64,000 bases of DNA, from assembly GCA_921293015.1 (NCBI GenBank), contig OV121086.1:42425402-42489401 (forward strand). Reading direction: 5' to 3'. The notes under the pieces were generated by a model. The model saw only the letters and a program-made list of their open reading frames with translations. It did not search any database and was not told the DNA's origin. This stretch comes from Phorcus lineatus (taxonomy: Eukaryota; Mollusca; Gastropoda; Trochida; Trochidae). Every line of letters begins with the position of its first letter. The stretch's first letter is position 1. Below, piece after piece: positions 1-11,900 of this stretch. A program made the position numbers and the translations under genes.

Positions 1-101
1 AAGCTCGAATCTGGAGCCCAAACGAAAAATCCGACTGAAAATTTGTTTTGCTCAATCGATAGAACACATTGTGATGTACATTTGATGAAAGTTTGGTTTG
101 G

Positions 102-154
102 AAATATGCATTTTTAAGAAAGTTATCGTGCTCGGTACAACATAATGCATATTT
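102..154. repeat. 11-bp inverted repeat inside each monomer
   Basis: The left arm 'aaatatgcatt' (102-112) and right arm 'aatgcatattt' (144-154) are perfect reverse complements separated by 31 bases. The pair recurs at the same place in almost every monomer of the window. By eye the arms change less than the bases between them, although the 186-bp monomers and the diverged island near 51 kb do alter them. In many monomers the right side reads 'caatatgcatattt', which makes 'aatatgcatatt' a perfect 12-bp palindrome by itself. A cruciform or a protein site is possible; neither is shown by sequence alone. Confidence 0.85.
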
Positions 155-173
155 TCGACTTAGTCTTTTTCCG

Positions 174-191
174 CGATTTTGGTCAAAATCG
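174..191. repeat. Short hairpin in each monomer: 7-bp stem, 4-base loop
   Basis: The sequence cgatttt-ggtc-aaaatcg is a perfect 7-bp dyad around a four-base centre. It recurs in most monomers. Known deviations are a changed loop (aatc instead of ggtc, for example near 3,404, 8,917 and 19,160), single stem changes (aaaattg, aaaaccg, cgattgt) and a block change at 45,735-45,738. It is too weak to call a terminator, and there is no gene for it to terminate. Confidence 0.8.
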
Positions 192-624
192 GCTATTTGT
201 AAGTGGTTAAGCTCGAATCTGGAGCCCAAACGAAAAATCCGACTGAAAATTTGTTTTGCTCAATCGATAGAACACATTGTGATGTACATTTGATGAAAGT
301 TTGGTTTGGAAATATGCATTTTTAAGAAAGTTAACCTGCTCGGTACAACATAATGCATATTTTCGACTTAGTCTTTTTCCGCGATTTTGGTCAAAATCGG
401 TTATTTGTAAGTGGTTAAGCTCGAATCTGGAGCCCAAACGAAAAATCCGACTGAAAATTTGTTTTGCTCAATCGATAGAACACATTGTGATGTACATTTG
501 ATGAAAGTTTGGTTTGGAAATATGCATTTTTTAAAAATTTATCGTGCTCGGTACAACATAATGCATATTTTCGACTTAGTCTTTTTCCGCGATTTTGGTC
601 AAAATCGGCTATTTGTAAGTGGTT

Positions 625-858
625 AAGCTCGAATCTGGAGCCCAAACGAAAAATCCGACTGAAAATTTGTTTTGCTCAATCGATAGAACACATTGTGATG
701 TACATTTGATAGAACACATTGTGATGTACATTTGATGAAAGTTTGGTTTGGAAATATGCATTTTTAAGAAAGTTATCGTGCTCGGTACAACATAATGCAT
801 ATTTTCGACTTAGTCTTTTTCCGCGATTTTGGTCAAAATCGGTTATTTGTAAGTGGTT
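625..858 (+). repeat. 234-bp monomer, perfect 26-bp duplication (type T)
   Basis: Monomer positions 58-83 are present twice in tandem (682-707 and 708-733), bounded by the short direct repeat 'gat'. This is the first of 27 monomers in which both 26-bp copies are alike. Their starts are 625, 1483, 2133, 2783, 4083, 7255, 9803, 10453, 11311, 11961, 12403, 13495, 13937, 14379, 15471, 16121, 16563, 17655, 18305, 18747, 20047, 20697, 21139, 22231 (one base changed), 22881, 23323 and 25065. Slippage or unequal pairing between the two 'gat' copies would make exactly this insertion. The class is absent after about 30.2 kb. Confidence 0.95.
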
Positions 859-1924
859 AAGCTCGAATCTGGAGCCCAAACGAAAAATCCGACTGAAAAT
901 TTGTTGTGCTCAATCGATAGCACACATTGTAATGTACATTTGATGAAAGTTTGGTTTGGAAATATGCATTTTTAAGAAAGTTATCGTGCTCGGTACAACA
1001 TAATGCATATTTTCGACTTAGTCTTTTTCCGCGATTTTGGTCAAAATCGGCTCTTTGTAAGTGATTAAGCTCGAATCTGGAGCCCAAACGAAAAATCCGA
1101 CTGAAAATTTGTTTTGCTCAATCGATAGAACACATTGTGATGTACATTTGATGAAAGTTTGGTTTGGAAATATGCATTTTTTAAAAATTTATCGTGCTCG
1201 GTACAACATAATGCATATTTTCGACTTAGTCTTTTTCCGCGATTTTGGTCAAAATCGGCTATTTGTAAGTGGTTAAGCTCGAATCTGGAGCCCAAACGAA
1301 AAATCCGACTAAAAATTTGTTTTGCTCCATCGATAGAACACATTGTGATGTACATTTAATGAAAGTTTGGTTTGGAAATATGCATTTTTAAGAAAGTTAT
1401 CGTGCTCGGTACAACAATATGCATATTTTTGACTTAGTCTTTTTCCGCGATTTTGGTCAAAATTGGTTATTTGTAAGTGGTTAAGCTCGAATCTGGAGCC
1501 CAAACGAAAAATCCGACTGAAAATTTGTTTTGCTCAATCGATAGAACACATTGTGATGTACATTTGATAGAACACATTGTGATGTACATTTGATGAAAGT
1601 TTGGTTTGGAAATATGCATTTTTAAGAAAGTTATCGTGCTCGGTACAACATAATGCATATTTTCGACTTAGTCTTTTTCCGCGATTTTGGTCAAAATCGG
1701 CTATTTGTAAGTGGTTAAGCTCGAATCTGGAGCCCAAACGAAAAATCCGACTGAAAATTTGTTTTGCTCAATCGATAGAACACATTGTAATGTACATTTG
1801 ATGAAAGTTTGGTTTGGAAATATGCATTTTTAAGAAAGTTATCGTGCTCGGTACAACATAATGCATATTTTCGACTTAGTCTTTTTCCGCGATTTTGGTC
1901 AAAATCGGCTCTTTGTAAGTGATT

Positions 1925-3224
1925 AAGCTCGAATCTGGAGCCCAAACGAAAAATCCGACTGAAAATTTGTTTTGCTCAATCGATAGAACACATTGTGATG
2001 TACATTTGATGAAAGTTTGGTTTGGAAATATGCATTTTTTAAAAATTTATCGTGCTCGGTACAACATAATGCATATTTTCGACTTAGTCTTTTTCCGCGA
2101 TTTTGGTCAAAATCGGCTATTTGTAAGTGGTCAAGCTCGAATCTGGAGCCCAAACGAAAAATCCGACTGAAAATTTGTTTTGCTCAATCGATAGAACACA
2201 TTGTGATGTACATTTGATAGAACACATTGTGATGTACATTTGATGAAAGTTTGGTTTGGAAATATGCATTTTTAAGAAAGTTATCGTGCTCGGTACAACA
2301 TAATGCATATTTTCGACTTAGTCTTTTTCCGCGATTTTGGTCAAAATCGGCTATTTGTAAGTGGTTAAGCTCGAATCTGGAGCCCAAACGAAAAATCCGA
2401 CTGAAAATTTGTTTTGCTCAATCGATAGAACACATTGTGATGTACATTTGATGAAAGTTTGGTTTGGAAATATGCATTTTTAAGAAAGTTAACCTGCTCG
2501 GTACAACATAATGCATATTTTCGACTTAGTCTTTTTCCGCGATTTTGGTCAAAATCGGTTATTTGTAAGTGGTTAAGCTCGAATCTGGAGCCCAAACGAA
2601 AAATCCGACTGAAAATTTGTTTTGCTCAATCGATAGAACACATTGTGATGTACATTTGATGAAAGTTTGGTTTGGAAATATGCATTTTTTAAAAATTTAT
2701 CGTGCTCGGTACAACATAATGCATATTTTCGACTTAGTCTTTTTCCGCGATTTTGGTCAAAATCGGCTATTTGTAAGTGGTCAAGCTCGAATCTGGAGCC
2801 CAAACGAAAAATCCGACTGAAAATTTGTTTTGCTCAATCGATAGAACACATTGTGATGTACATTTGATAGAACACATTGTGATGTACATTTGATGAAAGT
2901 TTGGTTTGGAAATATGCATTTTTAAGAAAGTTATCGTGCTCGGTACAACATAATGCATATTTTCGACTTAGTCTTTTTCCGCGATTTTGGTCAAAATCGG
3001 CTATTTGTAAGTGGTTAAGCTCGAATCTGGAGCCCAAACGAAAAATCCGACTGAAAATTTGTTTTGCTCAATCGATAGAACACATTGTGATGTACATTTG
3101 ATGAAAGTTTGGTTTGGAAATATGCATTTTTAAGAAAGTTAACCTGCTCGGTACAACATAATGCATATTTTCGACTTAGTCTTTTTCCGCGATTTTGGTC
3201 AAAATCGGTTATTTGTAAGTGGTT
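1925..3224. repeat. 650-bp tandem duplication (two copies)
   Basis: Bases 1925-2574 and 2575-3224 are consecutive copies of a three-monomer unit (208 + 234 + 208). The order is an A/T-rich monomer ending 'ggtcaag', a type T 234-bp monomer, and a monomer with 'gttaacctgctcgg'. I saw no difference inside the copies by eye. They are flanked by related but different monomers, which puts the exchange points at monomer boundaries. Confidence 0.85.
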
Positions 3225-3432
3225 AAGCTCGAATCTGGAGCCCAAACGAAAAATCCGACTGAAAATTTGTTTTGCTCAATCGATAGAACACATTGTGATG
3301 TACATTTGATGAAAGTTTGGTTTGGAAATATGCATTTTTAAGAAAGTTATCCTGCTCGGTACAACATAATGCATATTTTCGACTTAGTCTTTTTCCGCGA
3401 TTTTAATCAAAATCGGCTATTTGTAAGTGGTT

Positions 3433-3666
3433 AAGCTCGAATCTGGAGCCCAAACGAAAAATCCGACTGAAAATTTGTTTTGCTCAATCGATAGAACACA
3501 TTGTAATGTACATTCGATAGAACACATTGTGATGTACATTTGATGAAAGTTTGGTTTGGAAATATGCATTTTTTAAAAATTTATCGTGCTCGGTACAACA
3601 TAATGCATATTTTCGACTTAGTCTTTTTCCGCGATTTTGGTCAAAATCGGCTATTTGTAAGTGGTT
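3433..3666 (+). repeat. 234-bp monomer, diverged 26-bp duplication (type C)
   Basis: It has the same 26-bp duplication, but the first copy carries two linked changes (cattgtaatg and acattcgatag). Thirteen monomers share this pair, starting at 3433, 6397, 8945, 12845, 14613, 17005, 19189, 21581, 23765, 24207, 26339, 27821 and 29927. All except 23765 also carry the A/T-rich form at 111-123 (ttttttaaaaattt). Type C marks the start of each half of the 4,576-bp higher-order repeat, so it is a useful register mark. Confidence 0.93.
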
Positions 3667-4082
3667 AAGCTCGAATCTGGAGCCCAAACGAAAAATCCGA
3701 CTGAAAATTTGTTTTGCTCAATCGATAGAACACATTGTGATGTACATTTGATGAAAGTTTGGTTTGGAAATATGCATTTTTAAGAAAGTTATCGTGCTCG
3801 GTACAACAATATGCATATTTTCGACTTAGTCTTTTTCCGCGATTTTGGTCAAAATCGGTTATTTGTAAGTGGTTAAGCTCGAATCTGGAGCCCAAACGAA
3901 AAATCCGACTGAAAATTTGTTTTGCTCAATCGATAGAACACATTGTGATGTACATTTGATGAAAGTTTGGTTTGGAAATATGCATTTTTAAGAAAGTTAT
4001 CGTGCTCGGTACAACATAATGCATATTTTCGACTTAGTCTTTTTCCGCGATTTTGGTCAAAATCGGCTATTTGTAAGTGGTC

Positions 4083-6396
4083 AAGCTCGAATCTAGAGCC
4101 CAAACGAAAAATCCGACTGAAAATTTGTTTTGCTCAATCGATAGAACACATTGTGATGTACATTTGATAGAACACATTGTGATGTACATTTGATGAAAGT
4201 TTGGTTTGGAAATATGCATTTTTAAGAAAGTTATCGTGCTCGGTACAACATAATGCATATTTTCGACTTAGTCTTTTTCCGCGATTTTGGTCAAAATCGG
4301 CTATTTGTAAGTGGTTAAGCTCGAATCTGGAGCCCAAACGAAAAATCCGACTGAAAATTTGTTTTGCTCAATCGATAGAACACATTGTGATGTACATTTG
4401 ATGAAAGTTTGGTTTGGAAATATGCATTTTTAAGAAAGTTATCGTGCTCGGTACAACAATATGCATATTTTCGACTTAGTCTTTTTCCGCGATTTTGGTC
4501 AAAATCGGTTATTTGTAAGTGGTTAAGCTCGAATCTGGAGCCCAAACGAAAAATCCGACTGAAAATTTGTTTTGCTCAATCGATAGAACACATTGTAATG
4601 TACATTTGATGAAAGTTTGGTTTGGAAATATGCATTTTTAAGAAAGTTATCGTGCTCGGTACAACATAATGCATATTTTCGACTTAGTCTTTTTCCGCGA
4701 TTTTGGTCAAAATCGGTTATTTGTAAGTGGTTAAGCTCGAATCTGGAGCCCAAACGAAAAATCCGACTGAAAATTTGTTTTGCTCAATCGATAGAACACA
4801 TTGTAATGTACATTTGATGAAAGTTTGGTTTGGAAATATGCATTTTTAAGAAAGTTATCGTGCTCGGTACAACATAATGCATATTTTCGACTTAGTCTTT
4901 TTCCGCGATTTTGGTCAAAATCGGCTATTTGTAAGTGGTTAAGCTCGAATCTGGAGCCCAAACGAAAAATCCGACTGAAAATTTGTTTTGCTCAATCGAT
5001 AGAACACATTGTGATGTACATTTGATGAAAGTTTGGTTTGGAAATATGTATTTTTAAGAAAGTTATCGTGCTCGGTACAACAATATGCATATTTTCGACT
5101 TAGTCTTTTTCCGCGATTTTGGTCAAAATCGGTTATTTGTAAGTGGTTAAGCTCGAATCTGGAGCCCAAACGAAAAATCCGACTGAAAATTTGTTTTGCT
5201 CAATCGATAGAACACATTGTAATGTACATTTGATGAAAGTTTGGTTTGGAAATATGCATTTTTAAGAAAGTTATCGTGCTCGGTACAACATAATGCATAT
5301 TTTCGACTTAGTCTTTTTCCGCGATTTTGGTCAAAATCGGTTATTTGTAAGTGGTTAAGCTCGAATCTGGAGCCCAAACGAAAAATCCGACTGAAAATTT
5401 GTTTTGCTCAATCGATAGAACACATTGTAATGTACATTTGATGAAAGTTTGGTTTGGAAATATGCATTTTTAAGAAAGTTATCGTGCTCGGTACAACATA
5501 ATGCATATTTTCGACTTAGTCTTTTTCCGCGATTTTGGTCAAAATCGGCTATTTGTAAGTGGTTAAGCTCGAATCTGGAGCCCAAACGAAAAATCCGACT
5601 GAAAATTTGTTTTGCTCAATCGATAGAACACATTGTGATGTACATTTGATGAAAGTTTGGTTTGGAAATATGCATTTTTAAGAAAGTTATCGTGCTCGGT
5701 ACAACATAATGCATATTTTCGACTTAGTCTTTTTCCGCGATTTTGGTCAAAATCGGTTATTTGTAAGTGGTTAAGCTCGAATCTGGAGCCCAAACGAAAA
5801 ATCCGACTGAAAATTTGTTTTGCTCAATCGATAGAACACATTGTAATGTACATTTGATGAAAGTTTGGTTTGGAAATATGCATTTTTAAGAAAGTTATCG
5901 TGCTCGGTACAACATAATGCATATTTTCGACTTAGTCTTTTTCCGCGATTTTGGTCAAAATCGGCTATTTGTAAGTGGTTAAGCTCGAATCTGGAGCCCA
6001 AACGAAAAATCCGACTGAAAATTTGTTTTGCTCAATCGATAGAACACATTGTGATGTACATTTGATGAAAGTTTGGTTTGGAAATATGCATTTTTAAGAA
6101 AGTTAACCTGCTCGGTACAACATAATGCATATTTTCGACTTAGTCTTTTTCCGCGATTATGGTCAAAATCGGTTATTTGTAAGTGGTTAAGCTCGAATCT
6201 GGAGCCCAAACGAAAAATCCGACTGAAAATTTGTTTTGCTCAATCGATAGAACACATTGTGATGTACATTTGATGAAAGTTTGGTTTGGAAATATGCATT
6301 TTTAAGAAAGTTATCGTGCTCGGTACAACATAATGCATATTTTCGACTTAGTCTTTTTCCGCGATTTTAATCAAAATCGGCTATTTGTAAGTGGTT
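4083..6396. repeat. Block with a 624-bp tandem duplication
   Basis: After the 234-bp monomer at 4083 come ten 208-bp monomers. Bases 4317-4940 and 4941-5564 are consecutive copies of three monomers (palindrome form, then two 'cattgtaatg' monomers). I see one difference: T at 5049 within 'aaatatgta', where the first copy has C. A related block at 7255-8528 has only one copy of the triplet. No gene is present. Confidence 0.85.
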
Positions 6397-8944
6397 AAGC
6401 TCGAATCTGGAGCCCAAACGAAAAATCCGACTGAAAATTTGTTTTGCTCAATCGATAGAACACATTGTAATGTACATTCGATAGAACACATTGTGATGTA
6501 CATTTGATGAAAGTTTGGTTTGGAAATATGCATTTTTTAAAAATTTATCGTGCTCGGTACAACATAATGCATATTTTCGACTTAGTCTTTTTCCGCGATT
6601 TTGGTCAAAATCGGCTATTTGTAAGTGGTTAAGCTCGAATCTGGAGCCCAAACGAAAAATCCGACTGAAAATTTGTTTTGCTCCATCGATAGAACACATT
6701 GTGATGTACATTTAAAGAAAGTTTGGTTTGGAAATATGCATTTTTAAGAAAGTTATCGTGCTCGGTACAACAATATGCATATTTTCGACTTAGTCTTTTT
6801 CCGCGATTTTGGTCAAAATCGGCTATTTGTAAGTGGTTAAGCTCGAATCTAGAGCCCAAACGAAAAATCCGACTGAAAATTTGTTTTGCTCAATCGATAG
6901 AACACATTGTGATGTACATTTGATGAAAGTTTGGTTTGGAAATATGCATTTTTAAGAAAGTTATCGTGCTCGGTACAACAATATGCATATTTTCGACTTA
7001 GTCTTTTTCCGCGATTTTGGTCAAAATCGGTTATTTGTAAGTGGTTAAGCTCGAATCTGGAGCCCAAACGAAAAATCCGACTGAAAATTTGTTTTGCTCA
7101 ATCGATAGAACACATTGTGATGTACATTTGATGAAAGTTTGGTTTGGAAATATGCATTTTTAAGAAAGTTATCGTGCTCGGTACAACATAATGCATATTT
7201 TCGACTTAGTCTTTTTCCGCGATTTTGGTCAAAATCGGCTATTTGTAAGTGGTCAAGCTCGAATCTGGAGCCCAAACGAAAAATCCGACTGAAAATTTGT
7301 TTTGCTCAATCGATAGAACACATTGTGATGTACATTTGATAGAACACATTGTGATGTACATTTGATGAAAGTTTGGTTTGGAAATATGCATTTTTAAGAA
7401 AGTTATCGTGCTCGGTACAACATAATGCATATTTTCGACTTAGTCTTTTTCCGCGATTTTGGTCAAAATCGGCTATTTGTAAGTGGTTAAGCTCGAATCT
7501 GGAGCCCAAACGAAAAATCCGACTGAAAATTTGTTTTGCTCAATCGATAGAACACATTGTGATGTACATTTGATGAAAGTTTGGTTTGGAAATATGCATT
7601 TTTAAGAAAGTTATCGTGCTCGGTACAACAATATGCATATTTTCGACTTAGTCTTTTTCCGCGATTTTGGTCAAAATCGGTTATTTGTAAGTGGTTAAGC
7701 TCGAATCTGGAGCCCAAACGAAAAATCCGACTGAAAATTTGTTTTGCTCAATCGATAGAACACATTGTAATGTACATTTGATGAAAGTTTGGTTTGGAAA
7801 TATGCATTTTTAAGAAAGTTATCGTGCTCGGTACAACATAATGCATATTTTCGACTTAGTCTTTTTCCGCGATTTTGGTCAAAATCGGTTATTTGTAAGT
7901 GGTTAAGCTCGAATCTGGAGCCCAAACGAAAAATCCGACTGAAAATTTGTTTTGCTCAATCGATAGAACACATTGTAATGTACATTTGATGAAAGTTTGG
8001 TTTGGAAATATGCATTTTTAAGAAAGTTATCGTGCTCGGTACAACATAATGCATATTTTCGACTTAGTCTTTTTCCGCGATTTTGGTCAAAATCGGCTAT
8101 TTGTAAGTGGTTAAGCTCGAATCTGGAGCCCAAACGAAAAATCCGACTGAAAATTTGTTTTGCTCAATCGATAGAACACATTGTGATGTACATTTGATGA
8201 AAGTTTGGTTTGGAAATATGCATTTTTAAGAAAGTTATCGTGCTCGGTACAACATAATGCATATTTTCGACTTAGTCTTTTTCCGCGATTTTGGTCAAAA
8301 TCGGTTATTTGTAAGTGGTTAAGCTCGAATCTGGAGCCCAAACGAAAAATCCGACTGAAAATTTGTTTTGCTCAATCGATAGAACACATTGTAATGTACA
8401 TTTGATGAAAGTTTGGTTTGGAAATATGCATTTTTAAGAAAGTTATCGTGCTCGGTACAACATAATGCATATTTTCGACTTAGTCTTTTTCCGCGATTTT
8501 GGTCAAAATCGGCTATTTGTAAGTGGTTAAGCTCGAATCTGGAGCCCAAACGAAAAATCCGACTGAAAATTTGTTTTGCTCAATCGATAGAACACATTGT
8601 GATGTACATTTGATGAAAGTTTGGTTTGGAAATATGCATTTTTAAGAAAGTTATCCTGCTCGGTACAACATAATGCATATTTTCGACTTAGTCTTTTTCC
8701 GCGATTTTGGTCAAAATCGGCTATTTGTAAGTGGTTAAGCTCGAATCTGGAGCCCAAACGAAAAATCCGACTGAAAATTTGTTTTGCTCAATCGATAGAA
8801 CACATTGTGATGTACATTTGATGAAAGTTTGGTTTGGAAATATGCATTTTTAAGAAAGTTATCCTGCTCGGTACAACATAATGCATATTTTCGACTTAGT
8901 CTTTTTCCGCGATTTTAATCAAAATCGGCTATTTGTAAGTGGTT
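6397..8944. repeat. Satellite block from type C monomer to type C monomer
   Basis: It starts with a type C 234-bp monomer and has one type T at 7255. Bases 7255-8112 correspond to 4083-4940 (offset 3,172), and 8113-8528 correspond to 5565-5980 (offset 2,548). This locus therefore lacks the extra 624-bp copy. It ends with two 'atcctgctcgg' monomers, the last having the aatc loop form, which is the usual lead-in to a type C monomer. Confidence 0.85.
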
Positions 8945-11900
8945 AAGCTCGAATCTGGAGCCCAAACGAAAAATCCGACTGAAAATTTGTTTTGCTCAAT
9001 CGATAGAACACATTGTAATGTACATTCGATAGAACACATTGTGATGTACATTTGATGAAAGTTTGGTTTGGAAATATGCATTTTTTAAAAATTTATCGTG
9101 CTCGGTACAACATAATGCATATTTTCGACTTAGTCTTTTTCCGCGATTTTGGTCAAAATCGGCTATTTGTAAGTGGTTAAGCTCGAATCTGGAGCCCAAA
9201 CGAAAAATCCGACTGAAAATTTGTTTTGCTCCATCGATAGAACACATTGTGATGTACATTTAAAGAAAGTTTGGTTTGGAAATATGCATTTTTAAGAAAG
9301 TTATCGTGCTCGGTACAACAATATGCATATTTTCGACTTAGTCTTTTTCCGCGATTTTGGTCAAAATCGGCTATTTGTAAGTGGTTAAGCTCGAATCTAG
9401 AGCCCAAACGAAAAATCCGACTGAAAATTTGTTTTGCTCCATCAATAGAACACATTGTGATGTACATTTGATGAAAGTTTGGTTTGGAAATATGCATTTT
9501 TAAGAAAGTTATCGTGCTCGGTACAACAATATGCATATTTTCGACTTAGTCTTTTTCCGCGATTTTGGTCAAAATCGGTTATTTGTAAGTGGTTAAGCTC
9601 GAATCTGGAGCCCAAACGAAAAATCTGACTGAAAATTTGTTTTGCTCAATCGATAGAACACATTGTGATGTACATTTGATGAAAGTTTGGTTTGGAAATA
9701 TGCATTTTTAAGAAAGTTATCGTGCTCGGTACAACATAATGCATATTTTCGACTTAGTCTTTTTCCGCGATTTTGGTCAAAATCGGCTATTTGTAAGTGG
9801 TCAAGCTCGAATCTGGAGCCCAAACGAAAAATCCGACTGAAAATTTGTTTTGCTCAATCGATAGAACACATTGTGATGTACATTTGATAGAACACATTGT
9901 GATGTACATTTGATGAAAGTTTGGTTTGGAAATATGCATTTTTAAGAAAGTTATCCTGCTCGGTACAACATAATGCATATTTTCGACTTAGTCTTTTTCC
10001 GCGATTTTGGTCAAAATCGGCTATTTGTAAGTGGTTAAGCTCGAATCTGGAGCCCAAACGAAAAATCCGACTGAAAATTTGTTTTGCTCAATCGATAGAA
10101 CACATTGTGATGTACATTTGATGAAAGTTTGGTTTGGAAATATGCATTTTTAAGAAAGTTATCCTGCTCGGTACAACATAATGCATATTTTCGACTTAGT
10201 CTTTTTCCGCGATTTTGGTCAAAATCGGTTATTTGTAAGTGGTTAAGCTCGAATCTGGAGCCCAAACGAAAAATCCGACTGAAAATTTGTTTTGCTCAAT
10301 CGATAGAACACATTGTGATGTACATTTGATGAAAGTTTGGTTTGGAAATATGCATTTTTAAGAAAGTTATCGTGCTCGGTACAACATAATGCATATTTTC
10401 GACTTAGTCTTTTTCCGCGATTTTGGTCAAAATCGGCTATTTGTAAGTGGTCAAGCTCGAATCTGGAGCCCAAACGAAAAATCCGACTGAAAATTTGTTT
10501 TGCTCAATCGATAGAACACATTGTGATGTACATTTGATAGAACACATTGTGATGTACATTTGATGAAAGTTTGGTTTGGAAATATGCATTTTTAAGAAAG
10601 TTATCGTGCTCGGTACAACATAATGCATATTTTCGACTTAGTCTTTTTCCGCGATTTTGGTCAAAATCGGTTATTTGTAAGTGGTTAAGCTCGAATCTGG
10701 AGCCCAAACGAAAAATCCGACTGAAAATTTGTTTTGCTCAATCGATAGAACACATTGTGATGTACATTTAAAGAAAGTTTGGTTTGGAAATATGCATTTT
10801 TAAGAAAGTTATCGTGCTCGGTACAACAATATGCATATTTTCGACTTAGTCTTTTTCCGCGATTTTGGTCAAAATCGGCTATTTGTAAGTGGTTAAGCTC
10901 GAATCTAGAGCCCAAACGAAAAATCCGACTGAAAATTTGTTTTGCTCAATCGATAGAACACATTGTGATGTACATTTGATGAAAGTTTGGTTTGGAAATA
11001 TGCATTTTTAAGAAAGTTATCGTGCTCGGTACAACAATATGCATATTTTCGACTTAGTCTTTTTCCGCGATTTTGGTCAAAATCGGTTATTTGTAAGTGG
11101 TTAAGCTCGAATCTGGAGCCCAAACGAAAAATCTGACTGAAAATTTGTTTTGCTCAATCGATAGAACACATTGTGATGTACATTTGATGAAAGTTTGGTT
11201 TGGAAATATGCATTTTTAAGAAAGTTATCGTGCTCGGTACAACATAATGCATATTTTCGACTTAGTCTTTTTCCGCGATTTTGGTCAAAATCGGCTATTT
11301 GTAAGTGGTCAAGCTCGAATCTGGAGCCCAAACGAAAAATCCGACTGAAAATTTGTTTTGCTCAATCGATAGAACACATTGTGATGTACATTTGATAGAA
11401 CACATTGTGATGTACATTTGATGAAAGTTTGGTTTGGAAATATGCATTTTTAAGAAAGTTATCCTGCTCGGTACAACATAATGCATATTTTCGACTTAGT
11501 CTTTTTCCGCGATTTTGGTCAAAATCGGCTATTTGTAAGTGGTTAAGCTCGAATCTGGAGCCCAAACGAAAAATCCGACTGAAAATTTGTTTTGCTCAAT
11601 CGATAGAACACATTGTGATGTACATTTGATGAAAGTTTGGTTTGGAAATATGCATTTTTAAGAAAGTTATCCTGCTCGGTACAACATAATGCATATTTTC
11701 GACTTAGTCTTTTTCCGCGATTTTGGTCAAAATCGGTTATTTGTAAGTGGTTAAGCTCGAATCTGGAGCCCAAACGAAAAATCCGACTGAAAATTTGTTT
11801 TGCTCAATCGATAGAACACATTGTGATGTACATTTGATGAAAGTTTGGTTTGGAAATATGCATTTTTAAGAAAGTTATCGTGCTCGGTACAACATAATGC

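Larger units (their letters stand above)
1..208 (+). repeat. Reference 208-bp monomer
   Basis: Used here as the numbering reference for all monomers. Landmarks: 'aagctcgaatctgg' at 1-14; one ATCGAT at 55-60; trinucleotide 'gat' at 58-60 and again at 84-86, exactly 26 bp apart; ATGCAT at 106-111 and 146-151; an 11-bp inverted repeat at 102-112/144-154; a 7-bp stem with a 4-base loop at 174-191; and 'gtaagtggtt' at 199-208. Frequent diagnostic variants elsewhere are: 143/145 (cataatgc or caatatgc), 116/118/122 (ttaagaaag or tttaaaaat), 54 (ctcaatcg or ctccatcg), 84-88 (tttgatg, tttaatg, tttaaag, tttcatg), 206 (ggttaag or ggtcaag) and 193 (ggctat or ggttat). These travel together in fixed combinations and define monomer types. 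Confidence 0.95.
1..4082. repeat. Irregular block of 208- and 234-bp monomers
   Basis: It holds nineteen monomers, with 234-bp members at 625, 1483, 2133, 2783 and 3433. Their spacing is 858, 650, 650 and 650 bp, so the local order is three or four monomers per unit. The segment from 859 repeats from 1717 (offset 858). It shares the rare 'ggctctttgtaagtgatt' end, seen again only at 28.7, 34-41.8 and 43.9-44.3 kb and, in part, near 58.9 kb. Monomer 859 has private changes (ttgttgtgctc, gatagcacac). No gene is present. Confidence 0.9.

Noticed and set aside
151-170. CENP-B box
   Set aside because: The run 'tttcgacttagtctttt' matches TTCG, the central A and one C of the CENP-B core, but has TTT where GGG is required. 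No better match was seen on either strand.
171-200. Rho-independent terminator at the short hairpin
   Set aside because: The stem is A/T-rich, only 7 bp long, has no following T-run, and recurs in every monomer without any gene next to it.
93-293. Recurring 66-codon plus-strand open frames, one per monomer
   Set aside because: They begin at TTG, repeat with the satellite, and end at the same TGA in 'catttga'. The monomer length is 208, which is one more than a multiple of three, so no frame continues from unit to unit. Changes between copies fall as freely at first and second codon positions as at third, as expected of non-coding sequence.
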